64,000 bases of DNA, taken from Cycas panzhihuaensis (taxonomy: Eukaryota; Cycadophyta). The translations under genes were made by a program, and so were the position numbers. This document shows, piece by piece, positions 46,700 to 58,606 of the stretch. Position 1 is the first letter of the stretch, and each line of letters begins with the position of its first letter. The stretch lies in contig CM041465.1 of NCBI GenBank assembly GCA_023213395.1, forward strand, positions 46,755,741 to 46,819,740, written 5' to 3'. The notes beneath the pieces are model-generated. The model ran no database searches. It had not been told where the DNA came from and was given only the letters and a program-made list of their open reading frames with translations.

Positions 46700-47131
46700 T
46701 GTGAGAATAGGCACATGTATAACATCATAGGATCAAATTAAGCATAAAACCACATGAAAACAATTGAAGTTACATATGTACATAGGTTGACAGGTGGAAA
46801 ACCCCTTCTAGGGAAGAAAAACTACCTCCTAAAGTTTTAATTTTATTAAGAATAGCTGTAAACAAAAAACCAAGTAGATAAACCACCTAACACCTAAACC
46901 AGCCTTTGAAAAGACATACAAACAACCCTCCTAGATTCATGGAACCATCTCCTTGAATTTAGGAGATGAATTTATACAATGAAAGGTTTGTTAAAATGTA
47001 GTTCCACATTTCAACCACCTTTTACATAAGTTAATTAATAAACATTAAGATAACTTAAATATACATTTAGACATGTGAATTAAATATGAACTTTTAGAAA
47101 AAACCATAAAGATTACATTAATATTCTAATA
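46700..47131 (-). repeat. 5' LTR of Copia-5
   Basis: Runs TGTGAGAATAGGCAC to ATTCTAATA, 432 bp. The terminal AACA seen in the partner is AATA here. A 14-bp block present in the left LTR near 39830-39850 is missing. Confidence 0.95.
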
Positions 47132-47454
47132 TATATTCTTCTTGATTGTTTTCTAATGCTTATTATTCTTCTTCTTCATTAATATTATCATCCAGTAATA
47201 ATCTAACTACATATAACTAGTTCCTTTAACATTTATGCCTAGGACCCCACTTTTTTTCACATTTGAAATATAAGTCTTTTTCTCTTAACTTGTTCTCATC
47301 TTGTCTTTTAAATGATTAGTTTAGGAGGTTAATTCAAATTGATTGATAATGGTTTATGTTGAGTATTTGGTAATGGATTACATTGAATAGGTGGAAGAAT
47401 ATAGGGGTTTATATCTTCTTTGCATAATGTATTAAGTTTATCTTTATGTATTCT
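47132..47454 (-). pseudogene. Gypsy-1 gag C-terminal part with zinc knuckle
   Basis: On the minus strand around 47215-47310 the translation reads ENKLREKDLYFKCEKKWGPR followed by HKC. This is the gypsy Gag zinc knuckle with its typical K-W-P-H spacing; the first Cys is Tyr. It lies between the Copia-5 and TR-GAG insertions and forms the middle piece of the split gypsy gag. Confidence 0.8.
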
Positions 47455-47840
47455 TGAATGATCATAAAATGACGGAGAACAGGGCAGAGTATAATCAATA
47501 ATCAAAACATTATTATATAAACACATAAATCTTTTGTATTCAATCCATGATGAGTGAGTACATAGTAAATATCCAAATGTAGGTGGTGTCTAAAGACACC
47601 AGGGTTGCACACCCCTATAAATATATAATTTGGGGGAGGAGGGAAACTCCTCAACCTCTATAATTTAAACAATAATAAAATATTATATAACTTAACTCAA
47701 ATCAACTTAACTCAAATTAACTTTAACCTTACCTTATGCTTACCTTCACATATGAGCATCCACATGTGTAAATTGGTGGGAGTGGGGTATGTACTCCTGG
47801 GTGAAAGGTGGGAGTAGGGTGATGATCATTAACCTCAACA
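47455..47840 (-). repeat. 3' LTR of the TR-GAG-like element
   Basis: Runs TGAATGATCATAAAATG to TTAACCTCAACA, 386 bp. TTCTCCCCCTTAATGG (47841 on) is the PPT on the minus strand. Near 47591-47606 lies the palindromic hairpin GGTGTCTAAAGACACC; a TATA-like ATATATTTATAG (element strand) is found upstream at about 47622-47630. Confidence 0.92.
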
Positions 47841-47950
47841 TTCTCCCCCTTAATGGTCATCACGAACAACTTTGTCTTCTCTTTAAACTTATAAAATTTG
47901 AACTTGAAAAAAACTTTGAAAATCTATCTTTTAGCTTGATCACTACTAAC

Positions 47951-48583
47951 TCATCTCATCCTTTCAGAAATATGTGTCTCTTTACAACTAAGTGGTTCAA
48001 AAAATCTCCAAGTAAATGTAGATTGATTTGAATAAAGGTGAATAACTGCAACTCTAATTTTACCTTCTAGAACTTTGACTTTGACTTCTAAAAACTTTAT
48101 GTTGTAAGTAACTATCATATCATCAGATTTCTTCTCTATCATATCATAAAATTTCTCTCCCTTAAATAGAGGATCAACTTCTTGTGTAACAAGATGATTA
48201 TATATTTGACTTAAATTTTCCTTGGTCTTGTTATCACAATCCACCTGCTCTGGTACCTGTCTCACATGCTCAACAATATCAATGTTAAATTCATTTACTT
48301 TGAGAGAATCTCCCCCATAAGTAGAAATTAAGATGTCCTATATGGATTTGGAAGTTGTCAGTTTACACACTTTAGAGAAAACATTATCATCTATAGTGCA
48401 AAAAAGTAAAGCTAAGGCTTTGTTGTCCTTTTTAATGTTTTCTTTAATATTAAGATCATATTCATCTTGTAAGTACTGTCAAAGATTATTTTTAATGAAA
48501 TAATTTTGCATTGTTTTATACCATTGTGAAAAATTATAGCCATCACATATAGGGAATTGTATCTTGTTTAGATTGATTGTCAT
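47951..48583 (-). pseudogene. Gag of the TR-GAG-like element
   Basis: The start at 48583 gives MTINLNKIQFPICDGYNFSQ, followed by W-K-M-NYF, YDLNIKENIKKDNKALALLF and a D-NVFSKV segment, the same order as in Copia-6 Gag (KKDNEALALIFCALEDHVFP). Two in-frame stops occur in the first 110 codons. The frame then continues with a charged region (NKTKENLSQIYNHLVTQEVD) to 47951 that does not look like the usual Gag zinc knuckle; no CCHC motif is present. It may therefore be a Gag whose C-terminus has been replaced. Confidence 0.78.
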
Positions 48584-51172
48584 TTGTATTGAAAAATTTA
48601 GTACATAAAAAAAATATGCTTTTACAAATGAACTTCTTGTATTTTTCAACAAATTATGCGCCTTTAGAAGGAATCAAAGAACTTAATAAATCAATAAATT
48701 TATAATTTCAAATATACTCTTTGAAAGAAATGTAATGTCCTTTAAAAAAAAATAAAAGATGCCTTTAGAAAATAAATCAACTAGATGCAACTTTTATAAG
48801 TGCAATAAGGAAATGATCTTTACAACAAGAATGAATAAAAATGCTTTCAATATGTGTATGTCTTTCTAATAATTGATGACTTTATATGGTATAATTTCAT
48901 ATAAAATTTAAAATATAATGAATACATGAGTAGATTTTGAATATAACTAAGATCCTTTTAACTATATAAATCTGAAATAAAATTTTGATGAAAAATAATA
49001 GAAATTTTCTAAGTTTTTTTATTTTTCAAACAAATAAGCACTTAATTTGAGCAAAGAATGACTTTCTTTTTCAATACAAGAAATCTTTTTACCTTGATGA
49101 AGATATATAATGCTAAAAATCTAAAATATATATGTGTATATTTTCACTTAAAAAAGATAAAATATATGAAGAAGAAACTGAAACAAAATGAATTATACCC
49201 GTTTTATGTTGCAAGACCACTTGGCTTGTCACTTGCCTTAGATATATATGAGCAATTTCTATTAGAAATCAGCTTAAAAGAAGTTATATGAAAGTCAAAT
49301 GAGAGCCTCAAACATGTATCACAAGTGATCAATAAGAAATAAAATAAAGTACTCCTTAAGAAAGGGTTTAGAAGACAAGCCTGATCGGATATCTTGAATG
49401 CTCAAATTGAGTAGTTTTAAAGCTCAACTTTGAGGGATTATAGAACCTATAAAATTAACTTAAAATATAATCAAACTAAATTGAAATTATAGATCTATAA
49501 AATATCTTTCACCAGAATTAGACGGTACTCAATTCTGAACTATAAATCTCAAAATATTAAAGAAACCATAAAAAATGTCCTATCAAAGTTAAGAAAATAA
49601 GGAGCAAAAATAATGTCAACTTTAACCTACTTAAACTTACAAGATATTGGGTCAAATTAAGCAAAAGACACCTTCAGGCAGTTGTTCTCTAAATCAGAAT
49701 TACAATAAATGTTATAGTTTTGAAATCTAATTTCCAGTTGAGGAGATATAACTGAAAATGTAAGTAGTATTTTTTATGTAAATATGGTAAAAAACACTAA
49801 AGTGTCACTTTCACTGATTAAAACAAATGCTAAAAAATAAAATGAGTAAATAGGAATAAATTTCACTGAAAATAAATTACTATAGAGTAGATCCAGGTAG
49901 AAAATAATCTTTCGGTGATAAAATATAACTTGATAAAAAAGTGATTTTGTAAAAATAATTTAAAATAACTTTAAAAATTAATGATTGACTTTAAACTGAT
50001 TGAAAGCAGGTCAAATCAGCTCCGAATATGGCATATGACTAGTCAAAATTATAACTCAAAAAATTTTAGACTCAATGGGATAGGTTTCGTCAGAAACTAA
50101 TAACCTAGTCAAGAGATATGGAAAAAATTAGCCAAGTATTCTCTGTTTTAATGAAAATTTAAAAAAGATAAAAAGAAAAATATTATAAAACTTATGTTGG
50201 CCCCTTTCAAAATGGGCTAAAGGTTATATAGGATAGTAAATCTTTTAAATATAAAATTTTATAAATATACTAAAGATATATCAAGAAACCAAGAAATATA
50301 TATGTTTATATCTGAAAAAATAGGAAGAACCTAGTAATGCAGCTATGGCAGATTTATAGAAGATGGACTTCAGAGTGTGAGAATTTCTTCCACAATGGTT
50401 GAAACTTCAAATAGATTCTTCCAGTAGATAGATCTGCTATAGTATAACTTCTCCAAGAGACTTATTAGGCTGAATACATACCAAATCTTACACAGATCTG
50501 AAAGAAAATATTGAATGAATGGATTAAAATATACAAAAAATGGTTAAATATTTAACAAAATATATAGATCTGGAGAAAATATTACATAGATCTAGAGAAA
50601 ATATTGAAGAAATAGACTAAATATACAAAAAATGGTTAGATATTTAATAAAATATATAGATATGAAGAAAATATAACATAGATATAGAGAAAATTTTGAA
50701 TAAATAGATAAAATACACAAGAAATGGTCAGTTATTTAATAAAATATGTAGATCTTATTGATAAAACTTTGTAGAGTGATAAAACTTTAAATATTTACTA
50801 ATTGCAGCTATGCTCCTTCACAGATCTAAAAAAATATAAAATAAATAGATAAAATACGCTAGAAATGGCCAAGTATTTGACAAAAAATATAGATCTTACT
50901 AATAAAACCTCTGTAGAGTGATAAAATCTTGAATACTTACTGAATGTAGCTATGCTCCTATACATATTTGAAAAAATATCTAAAAAATATTTGTTATTTC
51001 ACAGGTATAAATCAAGAATAATTAGCTCTATGATAAAAAATAATATAAGAAGATGCTAATAAATTTTGTAGAAGATAAATAAAACCAATATTTCCATGCT
51101 GTGAGTAGATCTGCTTCAAATGCTAATAGATCTTCTTGCTCTTCAAAAAACTTCAATAGGCAAGCAATCTAT
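48584..51172 (-). other. Leader of the TR-GAG-like element, AT-rich, no gene seen
   Basis: A leader of 2.6 kb. A 77-codon + strand frame at 49058-49291 has no recognisable content. At 50400-51110 the phrases TAGATCT, AAAATATTGAA and AAAATGGTTAAATATTTAA recur several times with spacings of about 70-130 bp, giving an irregular repetitive zone. Confidence 0.6.
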
Positions 51173-51184
51173 GCTCTGGTACCA
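51173..51184 (-). other. Primer-binding site of the TR-GAG-like element
   Basis: GCTCTGGTACCA reads TGGTACCAGAGC on the minus strand, one base from the initiator tRNA-Met site used by the copia elements here. It directly precedes the right LTR. Confidence 0.85.
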
Positions 51185-51573
51185 AATAAAGGAACATAAA
51201 ATGATAGAGAACAGGGTAGAGCATAATCAAATAATCAAAACATTATTTCATAAACACATAAATCTTTTGTATTCAATCTATGATGAGTGAGTACATAATA
51301 AATCTCCAAATGTAGGCTGTGTCTAAAGACACCAGGGTTGCACACCCCTCCAAATATATAATTTAAAGGAGGAGGGAAACTCCTCAACCACTAGAATTCA
51401 AATAATAATAAAATATTATATAACTTAACTCAAATCAACTTAACTTAAATTAACTTTGACCTTACCTTATACTTACCTTCACATGTAAGCACCCACATGT
51501 GTAAATTGGTAGGAGTGGGGTGTGCACTCCTGTGTGAAATGTGGGAGTGGGGTGATGATTATTAACCCCAATA
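51185..51573 (-). repeat. 5' LTR of the TR-GAG-like element
   Basis: Aligns with 47455-47840. The hairpin is kept (GTGTCTAAAGACAC near 51328). The terminal AACA is AATA. The first ten bases next to the PBS differ from the partner. Confidence 0.9.
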
Positions 51574-52060
51574 ATTCTTTCTAATTATATTACTTTATTA
51601 TGATCCTTTGGTTCTTAGACCTTAACATCAGCTTGGATTTATGTTATTAGGTTATATATATATATATATATATAATTAGATAAGTTGATTAGTAAGGATG
51701 TCTTCTAACACATAGCTCAACTTTGTGAAGGCTATGTTGTATTCTTCTACAAAATCTATTTGTTTTAATTTTTGAAATTTACAATAGTAATTATAGTTGG
51801 TTACTGTTTTAAATCACTTAATAAATAAATAGATAAACTCTTTCCAGGTTGATAATAGATATTAAAATGAAGTTTGTTTAAGACATTGCCACCATTCACA
51901 TGTTATTTTTTCTATGTATAGGGCAACTAAGGAAATTTATTCTATTGGTTTAATTTTTACTAAATGAAAGTAGTTTTCCATTTGCTAGATCATACCCTAG
52001 GTTCATGTGATTCTTTTTCACTATTGAAGCATTATATTATAATCTTTTCTAACTTTTTTT
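51574..52060 (-). pseudogene. Gypsy-1 gag N-terminal and core part
   Basis: Minus-strand translation shows the retrotransposon Gag core in one frame with a few stops: QMENYFHLVKIKPI, VALYIEKITCEWWQCLKQTS, TWKEFIYLF and FQKLKQIDFVEEYNIAFTKL. The W-W and F-EEY patterns are those of Ty3/gypsy Gag. The ATTCT duplication flanking the TR-GAG-like element falls in it. Further N-terminal sequence right of 52060 is unclear. Confidence 0.82.
51653..51674. repeat. (TA)n microsatellite in gypsy gag
   Basis: Eleven TA units within the split gag region. Confidence 0.95.
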
Positions 52061-52856
52061 TTGTGATTATATGGATTATAAACAATTAAAATATACTTAG
52101 AAACCCACTATCTTTTATTTATCAGTGGTCATATTTTGGTAATCATTAAGATATTTCCTGATAGCTTCATTTTTAATAATAATTGCAGTCATCTAAGAAC
52201 CTGATTAATTTTTTGTAAGGTGGTTTTTAATATATGATTGGTGACTCATTACATCATCTTTAGAATTTAGAACAATCATGTCTTCCTTTTTGGTTACTAC
52301 ATGATTATCAAATTATCTAAAATCTATTGTAAAGTATGGTTTAATAGAGCATTCGATGTCTAAACTACTTCATGGACTACTTAGGTAATAGGTTTGAATA
52401 TATCCTGGATGGAATTATCAGTAATTTCTTTTATGTTTATTACCTTTATAATAGTGTAGGTGTGATTCCATATATTTCCTTCTGTAACTATGCATTAATT
52501 TGTCAGGCTTATAGAATAAAGAATATTATTACACCATTTATCTAAATGATGATAAATATTCGATAAGTGTGTATATATAAAACACAATTATAGAAATGGA
52601 AATTATAGAGACTTGAATTATGAAGGCAAGACTTGGTTATGGTAGTTGATTTAATACTTACAAACCAATAAGATATTTTGATGACAAGTGTATTTATACA
52701 TAGATAATATGTATTTTGATTGAAATAATACTTTGATAATAGTCAATGACTAAGAAACTTTATATTTGCCCCTTGTCACCATAATGTTATATTCTATATA
52801 GGTGATCTTCACTGATAACTTTCCATCACAATGGTATTTGAGTAATTGTTTACATC

Positions 52857-52891
<35 letters not shown>

Positions 52892-53999
52892 GCCAAAAGG
52901 ATGAAGTCCTTTTGTTAAATCGAAAGATCTATCGCCCTTTATATCTATTAATTACTCACATTGTATAAGTTTAAACAACCTACTATGTTGGTCATTGTTG
53001 TCAAGAAAATATAATACTATGTTATTATATGATTGATAATCTTATAAGATTATATAATAACTATTCCTCCATTAATAAGAATTGATTGTAGAGAATATAT
53101 ATAGTTTATATTAAAAGATGACATAAGCAATTATAAGTGAATATAAAAGGTAAATATGTGTAGTATTTAAAAACTATAGAAAATATAATCTAAAGTGTTG
53201 TGATGTGAGGACAATGCATGATATAGTGATCTAAACACATATCAAATAATATATACTTTTTTGCATAATATAACTATTGCATCTCTATAGTATTTACAAC
53301 TACCATTTTATTTACTTCATATATTGGTTACATATTATTTGTATGGTTGCGAAATGGATCGAGATGAATGGAAGGAAGGATGAAATACAAAGCAAAAGGA
53401 TAGAATATATGATGTAGGGAGGAGAATGTAGAGGAGATGGTCTATGATGGATGACTCAGAGAATGGCAACACAGGGGATGGCAACATGGGAAGAGAATGG
53501 AGAGTAATAAAACTGTGGGAAGAAGATGATAGAATAGAGGGAAGGAATAAAAAATAAGAGACGTAGGGAAAATGAGAGATGCAAGGAAGACAAGAGCAGT
53601 TGTAAAGAATATGGAATGGAACATGCAAGGAAAAATAAAATAAAAAATAAGAGACACAGGGAAGATAAATGACATAAGAAAGATGAGAGCAATAGGGAAA
53701 ATGGGACTGAAGACCAAAGAGGTAATGAGTAAATATATAGTGACTAGAAGTTGACATAAAAAGATGACTATGAATATCTCAATACAACTAGCAAATATAT
53801 TAATATGCCATGAATATATTAAATAAACAATAGAAAGTATATTTTTCAAAGGTTGAGTATGAATTAAGGACAAGAAATGGGGTTCCTTTAGTTTGGAGGT
53901 ATACAGAGTTAGTATAGAGAAACAAACAATAATGGCTATGTAAATAATAGTAATAGCTAAAGAGAGAGGAACATAATTATTTTCTACAAAGCTAGGAAT
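52061..53999 (-). other. Probable Gypsy-1 leader with simple repeats
   Basis: No coding homology is clear. It contains an (AT)n run at 52861-52887 and a purine-rich + strand zone at about 53390-53740. Within it a 93-bp unit is duplicated: TAAAAAATAAGAGAC starts at 53548 and at 53641. Open frames on the minus strand here (53335-53873) are a product of this low-complexity sequence. Confidence 0.6.
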
Positions 54000-54369
54000 T
54001 GTTATGCTCTAATATTGATGGATTCAGAGCAGTAGAGAAAGATGTTAGATCGAATGTATTTTGAGAAAATAAGTGATTTCTGAATGTAGGTAGTGTTAAA
54101 AAACACTAGGGAGGTATTCCCACCCTTTAAATAGAGTTTTTAGGGAGGCAGCAAGTGCCATCACCCTACCTGCACGTTAGCTGACATATAATTCAAAATA
54201 TATTAAATAATAATAATAATAATAATAAATGAAAACGCGTACCTTAATAAAGTGGTATTAGCTCCTTGTGGCTATTTGGAGGCTCAAGGTACCCTAGGGG
54301 ACCTCAAAGGTGGCTTTGAGGGGCCCTAGGTACACAAGTCTTTTAATAGCATTGAGGTTAGTCCTAACA
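54000..54369 (-). repeat. 3' LTR of Copia-6
   Basis: Runs TGTTATGCTCTAATATTG to TTAGTCCTAACA, 370 bp, followed by TTCTCCCCCATAAG, the PPT on the minus strand. A hairpin, AGTGTTAAAAAACACT, lies at about 54095-54110 close to a TATA-like TCTATTTAAAG (element strand, 54130-54142). GGTGGCTTTGAGGGGCCCTA is shared with the LTR at 63010-63449. Confidence 0.9.
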
Positions 54370-55862
54370 TTCTCCCCCATAAGATTAATGTGTATGAATC
54401 TTAAATTTTTTCTGAACTTCTTAAATTTTATCTTTCCCAAAGCCTTTGCAAAAATATTTATTATCTGATCTTCAGTGCTACAATAAGTTAACTCAATCTC
54501 ATCTGCTTGTACAAGTTCTTGAATGAAGTGATGTTGAGTCTTAATATATTTTGTTTTGCCATGGAATACTAGATTTTTTCCCATTTGGATAATGCTTTGA
54601 TTATCACACCAAATTCTAGTGGGACCTTGTTGTTTAATCTAAAAATCCAGTAAGTCTTCTTAGCCATATTGATTCATAAGCTCCTAAAAATGCAACTTTA
54701 TATTCTACCTCAGTTGTGGATAAGGAAATGATATTTTACTTCTTTGTACTCTAAGCTATTACTGCTAATCCAATACTAAATACATAACTTGTGGTGGACT
54801 TTCTATCATCAACATCACCTGCCTAATCTGAATCTGTGTAACCAATTAACTGAAATTTGGATGTGGCTTTGTAATATAACCCAAAATCTGGAGTCCCTTT
54901 AAGGCATCGAAGGATTCTATTGGCAGCTTTCTAATGAGAGGTCTTTGGATCTTGCATGAACTTGGATACAACATTGATTGAATATATTATATCTGGTCAA
55001 GTAGATGTTAAATATATTAGGCTGCCAATGAGCTGTCTATAGAGAGTGGGATCAACTGAAGTTGAGTCATCTGTCTTAGAAAGTTTGATTCCAATTTATG
55101 CTGGTATTATCAATGGTTTGTAATTTGTCATTCTAAATATTTGTAGTAGATCCAATATATATTTGCATTGAGAGATGAAGATTCCTTATTTGTCCTGCTA
55201 GACTTCTAATCCTAGGAGGTAATGCATGAGGCCTAAGTCTGTCATCTTAAATTCCTTACACATAACATATTTAAACTGGTGTAAAAGATGAGAGTCATTT
55301 GTAGTATAAATTAAATCATTCACATAGAGTCCTACAATCAAGACTGAACTTCCTTTGATTTGAGTGTATAAGTTCATCTCTGCTTGAGATCTTTTAAACC
55401 CTTGATCTCTAAAATACTTGTCTATGTGGGAATACCAAGCCATGGGTGCTTGTTTCAGACCATATAGTGGCTTCTTTAACTTGTACACTTTGTTTTCTTT
55501 CCCCTTGACTTTAAAACCAAGGTGTTAAGTGACATAGATGTCTTCTTTGACATAACCATTTAAGAAAGCACTTTTCACATCTATTTGATAAAGTTTCCAA
55601 TCTATTTAGGTGGCTAAACTCATCATCATGCGAACATATTCCACCCTAGTGACAGGGGCAAATGTTTTTGTATAGTCTATGCCTTCTCTTTGGGCATATC
55701 CTTTTGCAACCAATCTAGCTTTGTATTTGTCAATGGAAGCATCTAAGTGGAACTTGGTCTTATAGACCTATTTGGTACCAATAACTTTCTTCTTTGGTGG
55801 TAAGTCTACGAGTTCCCAAGTATCATTCTTAATAATGGACTTATATTCCTCTTTCATGGCTT
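54370..55862 (-). pseudogene. Copia-6 reverse transcriptase and RNase H
   Basis: From 55862 leftwards the translation shows [55 protein letters not shown] and KKPLYGLKQAPMAWYSHIDK. The catalytic box is YVND (55315-55326) instead of YVDD. MTDLGLMHYLLGLEV follows. RNase H ends with HGKTKYIKTQHHFIQELVQ and FAKALGKIKFKKFRKNLRF. The stop expected before the PPT is lost and the frame reads into the LTR to 54294. Confidence 0.9.
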
Positions 55863-57240
55863 TCTATCAACATTCATGTTGATTAGCCTCATCAAAATTT
55901 TGAGGCTTATGAATTTCGAGTACCTTGCTCATTAGGGCAAAGTTGACCCTACGTGAGTATGTGGATCTTCCATTGTTATCCAATATATTTCCCAAGTTAT
56001 AGTTACAATGAACCCATTTGGGTAGATGTAGTGGTGGAGGTTGAGATGATGTTCCCTCCCTAGTTGGTTCCTGGATATTTCTCCACATAGGAGGCACATA
56101 TTTAGACTTACTTGATGTGTCAAATTTAATAGCAATCTCCTTCTACTTTTCTTGCTTATCTTGGTAGTAGGTGTCTTTCTGAAATTTGATATCTCTACTT
56201 ACCATAACTTTTCTTGATTTCGGATCATAGACTTTGTAAGATTTAGAAGATTCATTGTAGCCAATAAATATACATTTGACACTATGGTCATCAAACTTAG
56301 TTCTTCTTTGATTAGGAATATGGGCATATGCTAGACATCCAAATACCCTGAGATGATATATACTTGGTTTCTAACTAGTTCATGCTTCTTTTGGAGTTTT
56401 CCAACTAAGTGCTTTGGTGGAACATTTGTTGAGTAGGTAGACGGTTGTATGAACTACTTCAACCCAAAATTCATGGCCCAAGTTTTTATCCTTAAGCATA
56501 TATCAGACCATTTCAATGATAGTTTAGTTTTTTCTTTCTGCCATACCATTTTGTTGTGGGGTGTAGGGGTTGGTAAATTGTCTCTTGATCCCATGGTGGA
56601 TACAATAATCCTTGAAAGCATTAGATGTAAACTCTCCCCCATTATATGATCTTAGAGAAAGGATATGATATCTACTTTGTCACTCAACAAAGGTTTTGAA
56701 TTCAATAAAGTGGTCGAAAGCATCTCATTTATATTTTAGAAAGAAAACCCATGTCTTTCTTATGAAGTCATCAATAAATGTGAGAAAATACTTTGAACCT
56801 GCTAAGGAGGAAGTAGTCATCAATCCATAAATGTTTGTGTATACTAGTTCAAGAGGGGCACATGCTTGATGGCTAAAATCCAGAAAGCTTTCTCGATGTT
56901 GTTTGCTAAGAAGGCATCCCTCACATAACCTTTTATTGACATCAATAAGTGGTAAACCATTAACCATATCTAACCTTTTCATAAGAGCCAAGATGTTGTA
57001 GCTAAGGTGACCAAACTGTCTATGCCACAAATCACTATCAATTATAGTTGAAGTTCTGAGGGCATAAGTATCTGAAGGAGTGAGGATAAGCTTAAATAAA
57101 CGATCTTTAGTCATTATACCTTTGGCAACAATGGCTTTATTTTTTCTCTTATCTTTGATGACACATTCTCCATTGTCAAAATTCACCTTGTAATCTTATC
57201 CTGTCATCTGTCCTACTCATAGCAAGTTTTTTCTTAGGGC
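55863..57240 (-). pseudogene. Copia-6 integrase
   Basis: The zinc-binding part is in a 153-codon frame (56725-57186): DSDLWHRQFGHLSYNILALM and LCEGCLLSKQHRESF with HHCC complete. The first catalytic position reads VYTNIYGLM where the family has an Asp, so the triad is broken. The rest of the core (56400-56720), including the TP-QNG segment and FIDDF, is in pieces. The linker to RT (55863-56250) contains a proline-rich frame. Confidence 0.87.
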
Positions 57241-58606
57241 AAGGACATATAAGATATCATCTAAGTATCTATATCCACTAATATCAATCAATAAGGATAT
57301 GTTACCTTTCCCAACTGATTCATGGGAAGTATTATCTCCAAACATAATTGACCCTTTTCTGTTTTAATCCAAGGTTTAAAATAAATGTTCTTTATGGGTC
57401 ATGTGGGTTGAGCAACCTAAATTGATATATCAACTATCATCCTCTTCTTCCTTAGCAGAAAAACTAGATAGAAATAACTTGTTATTAACCTTTGATTTTG
57501 ATGAATTTGAAGCATGTCCTCTAGATGGTGGGCCATGTTTTAAAAAGTATTTATCTTTAGTGTGATCATTTCTATGGAAATAAGTATAATACAATGGATC
57601 TCTTCTCCCATAACTTAGCCTTCGACTTCTTGGTTAAGAACGATCAATATTAAAAGATCTCCCCATTTCCTCATAAGATTGAGGAGGATTGTTTCTTGGT
57701 CAGTTATCACGATATTCCTGAGTTGATCTTAAAGGTTGAGAATTCCCTTGACAATGTAGACAGTAATGATGATTCTCAATTTGTCTCCTTTGATTGGGAT
57801 TTCTTGGAGGATCTTCATGTTGTTGGGGTCCTCCTTATCTCTTTTGGTGAGGGGCTTGATATTGTGGAGGGTCTTGTCTAGTTTTCTTTATAGGATTTCC
57901 ACCTTTTCTCCTTAGAGGAGATTCTAAATCCTTTTGTCTCGAGGTTCCTACTTGGGAGTTAGATTGAATACGGACCTTTGTAATAAAGGCATGTTCTAAA
58001 GATTCATTTTCACTTTGTTGCTCTTTTAGACATGAGCATGGCACTAAGTTATTCCACTTTGAGGTTACTTAGATCCTTTGATACACTGATACTAGTAGCT
58101 ACTATTTCAAAATGTCTTAGAGCTCTTACACATCTAAGGATCCTTTCAACTACCCTTTGTTTAGTTAGGGTATCCCCAAGTGACCTCATTTGGTTAATAA
58201 TATCTTAGACTTTGGTCATAAATTCCGTTACTAATTCATGGGCCATCATATATAAATTTTTAAACTTACTTCTCAACTTTTATAATTTAGAGGAGGCTTC
58301 TCCTTCATATACTAGTTGTAAAGTGTCCCAAACTTCTTTGGACTTACCTAATTCATTAACTCTTGGGAACACATGATCTTCTAATGCACAAAAGATAAGG
58401 GCTAAGGCTTCATTATCCTTCTTGACATTTTCCTTATAGGTAACGTTTTCTGCATCAGATGGATTAAGTCCTAATTTGTTATAGTCAGTTCTCACAATGT
58501 CCCACATATCATTAGCTATGAGGATGGGTCTCATCCTCCTACTCCAGTTTAGGAAATTGTTTCCATCAAATTTTGGGATAATCATGTTCCCAAAGCTAGA
58601 CGTCAT
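57241..58606 (-). pseudogene. Copia-6 gag, zinc knuckle and protease
   Basis: Gag starts at 58606 with MTSSFGNMIIPKFDGNNFLN, then WSRRMRPILIANDMWDIV and KKDNEALALIFCALEDHVFP in an open frame to 58280, and continues with stops to about 57840. The zinc knuckle (57545-57595) reads YYTYFHRNDHTKDKY: the His is kept but the Cys positions are Tyr. The protease motif (about 57385-57430) reads YINLGCSTHMTHKEH, so the catalytic DSG is lost. Confidence 0.87.

Larger units (their letters stand above)
39476..47131 (-). mobile_element. Copia-5: copia element carrying a WDR43/UTP5-like fragment
   Basis: Complete minus-strand element of 7656 bp with LTRs of 446 bp (left) and 432 bp (right), PPT at 39922-39935, PBS at 46688-46699 and domains RNase H, RT, integrase, protease, zinc knuckle and gag in order from left to right. 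Flanks GATAT (39471-39475) and TATAT (47132-47136) agree in four of five bases. The LTR length difference is one 14-bp gap. Between gag (start 44221) and PBS is a 2.4-kb leader, of which more than 1 kb is host-gene sequence in the opposite orientation. It inserted between zinc knuckle and protease of Gypsy-1. Confidence 0.95.
47455..51573 (-). mobile_element. TR-GAG-like non-autonomous LTR element
   Basis: Two LTRs of 386 and 388 bp, PPT beside the left LTR, PBS beside the right LTR and a perfect 5-bp duplication, ATTCT, at 47450-47454 and 51574-51578 define a complete 4.1-kb minus-strand element. The interior codes only for a copia-type Gag next to the PPT; there is no protease, integrase, RT or RNase H. 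This is the layout called TR-GAG in plants. Such elements need pol proteins from an autonomous partner. Its Gag and LTR resemble those of Copia-6, a possible partner family. It sits in gypsy gag. Confidence 0.88.

Noticed and set aside
50400-51110. Irregular recurring phrases resembling a repeat array
   Set aside because: Spacing and sequence vary too much for a CRISPR or satellite array; it is a low-complexity leader of a retroelement.
53335-53873. Overlapping minus-strand open frames up to 143 codons, hydrophobic, membrane-like
   Set aside because: They arise from the purine-rich + strand (pyrimidine-rich minus strand gives Ser, Leu, Phe, Pro codons). No domain is recognised and three frames are open at once.
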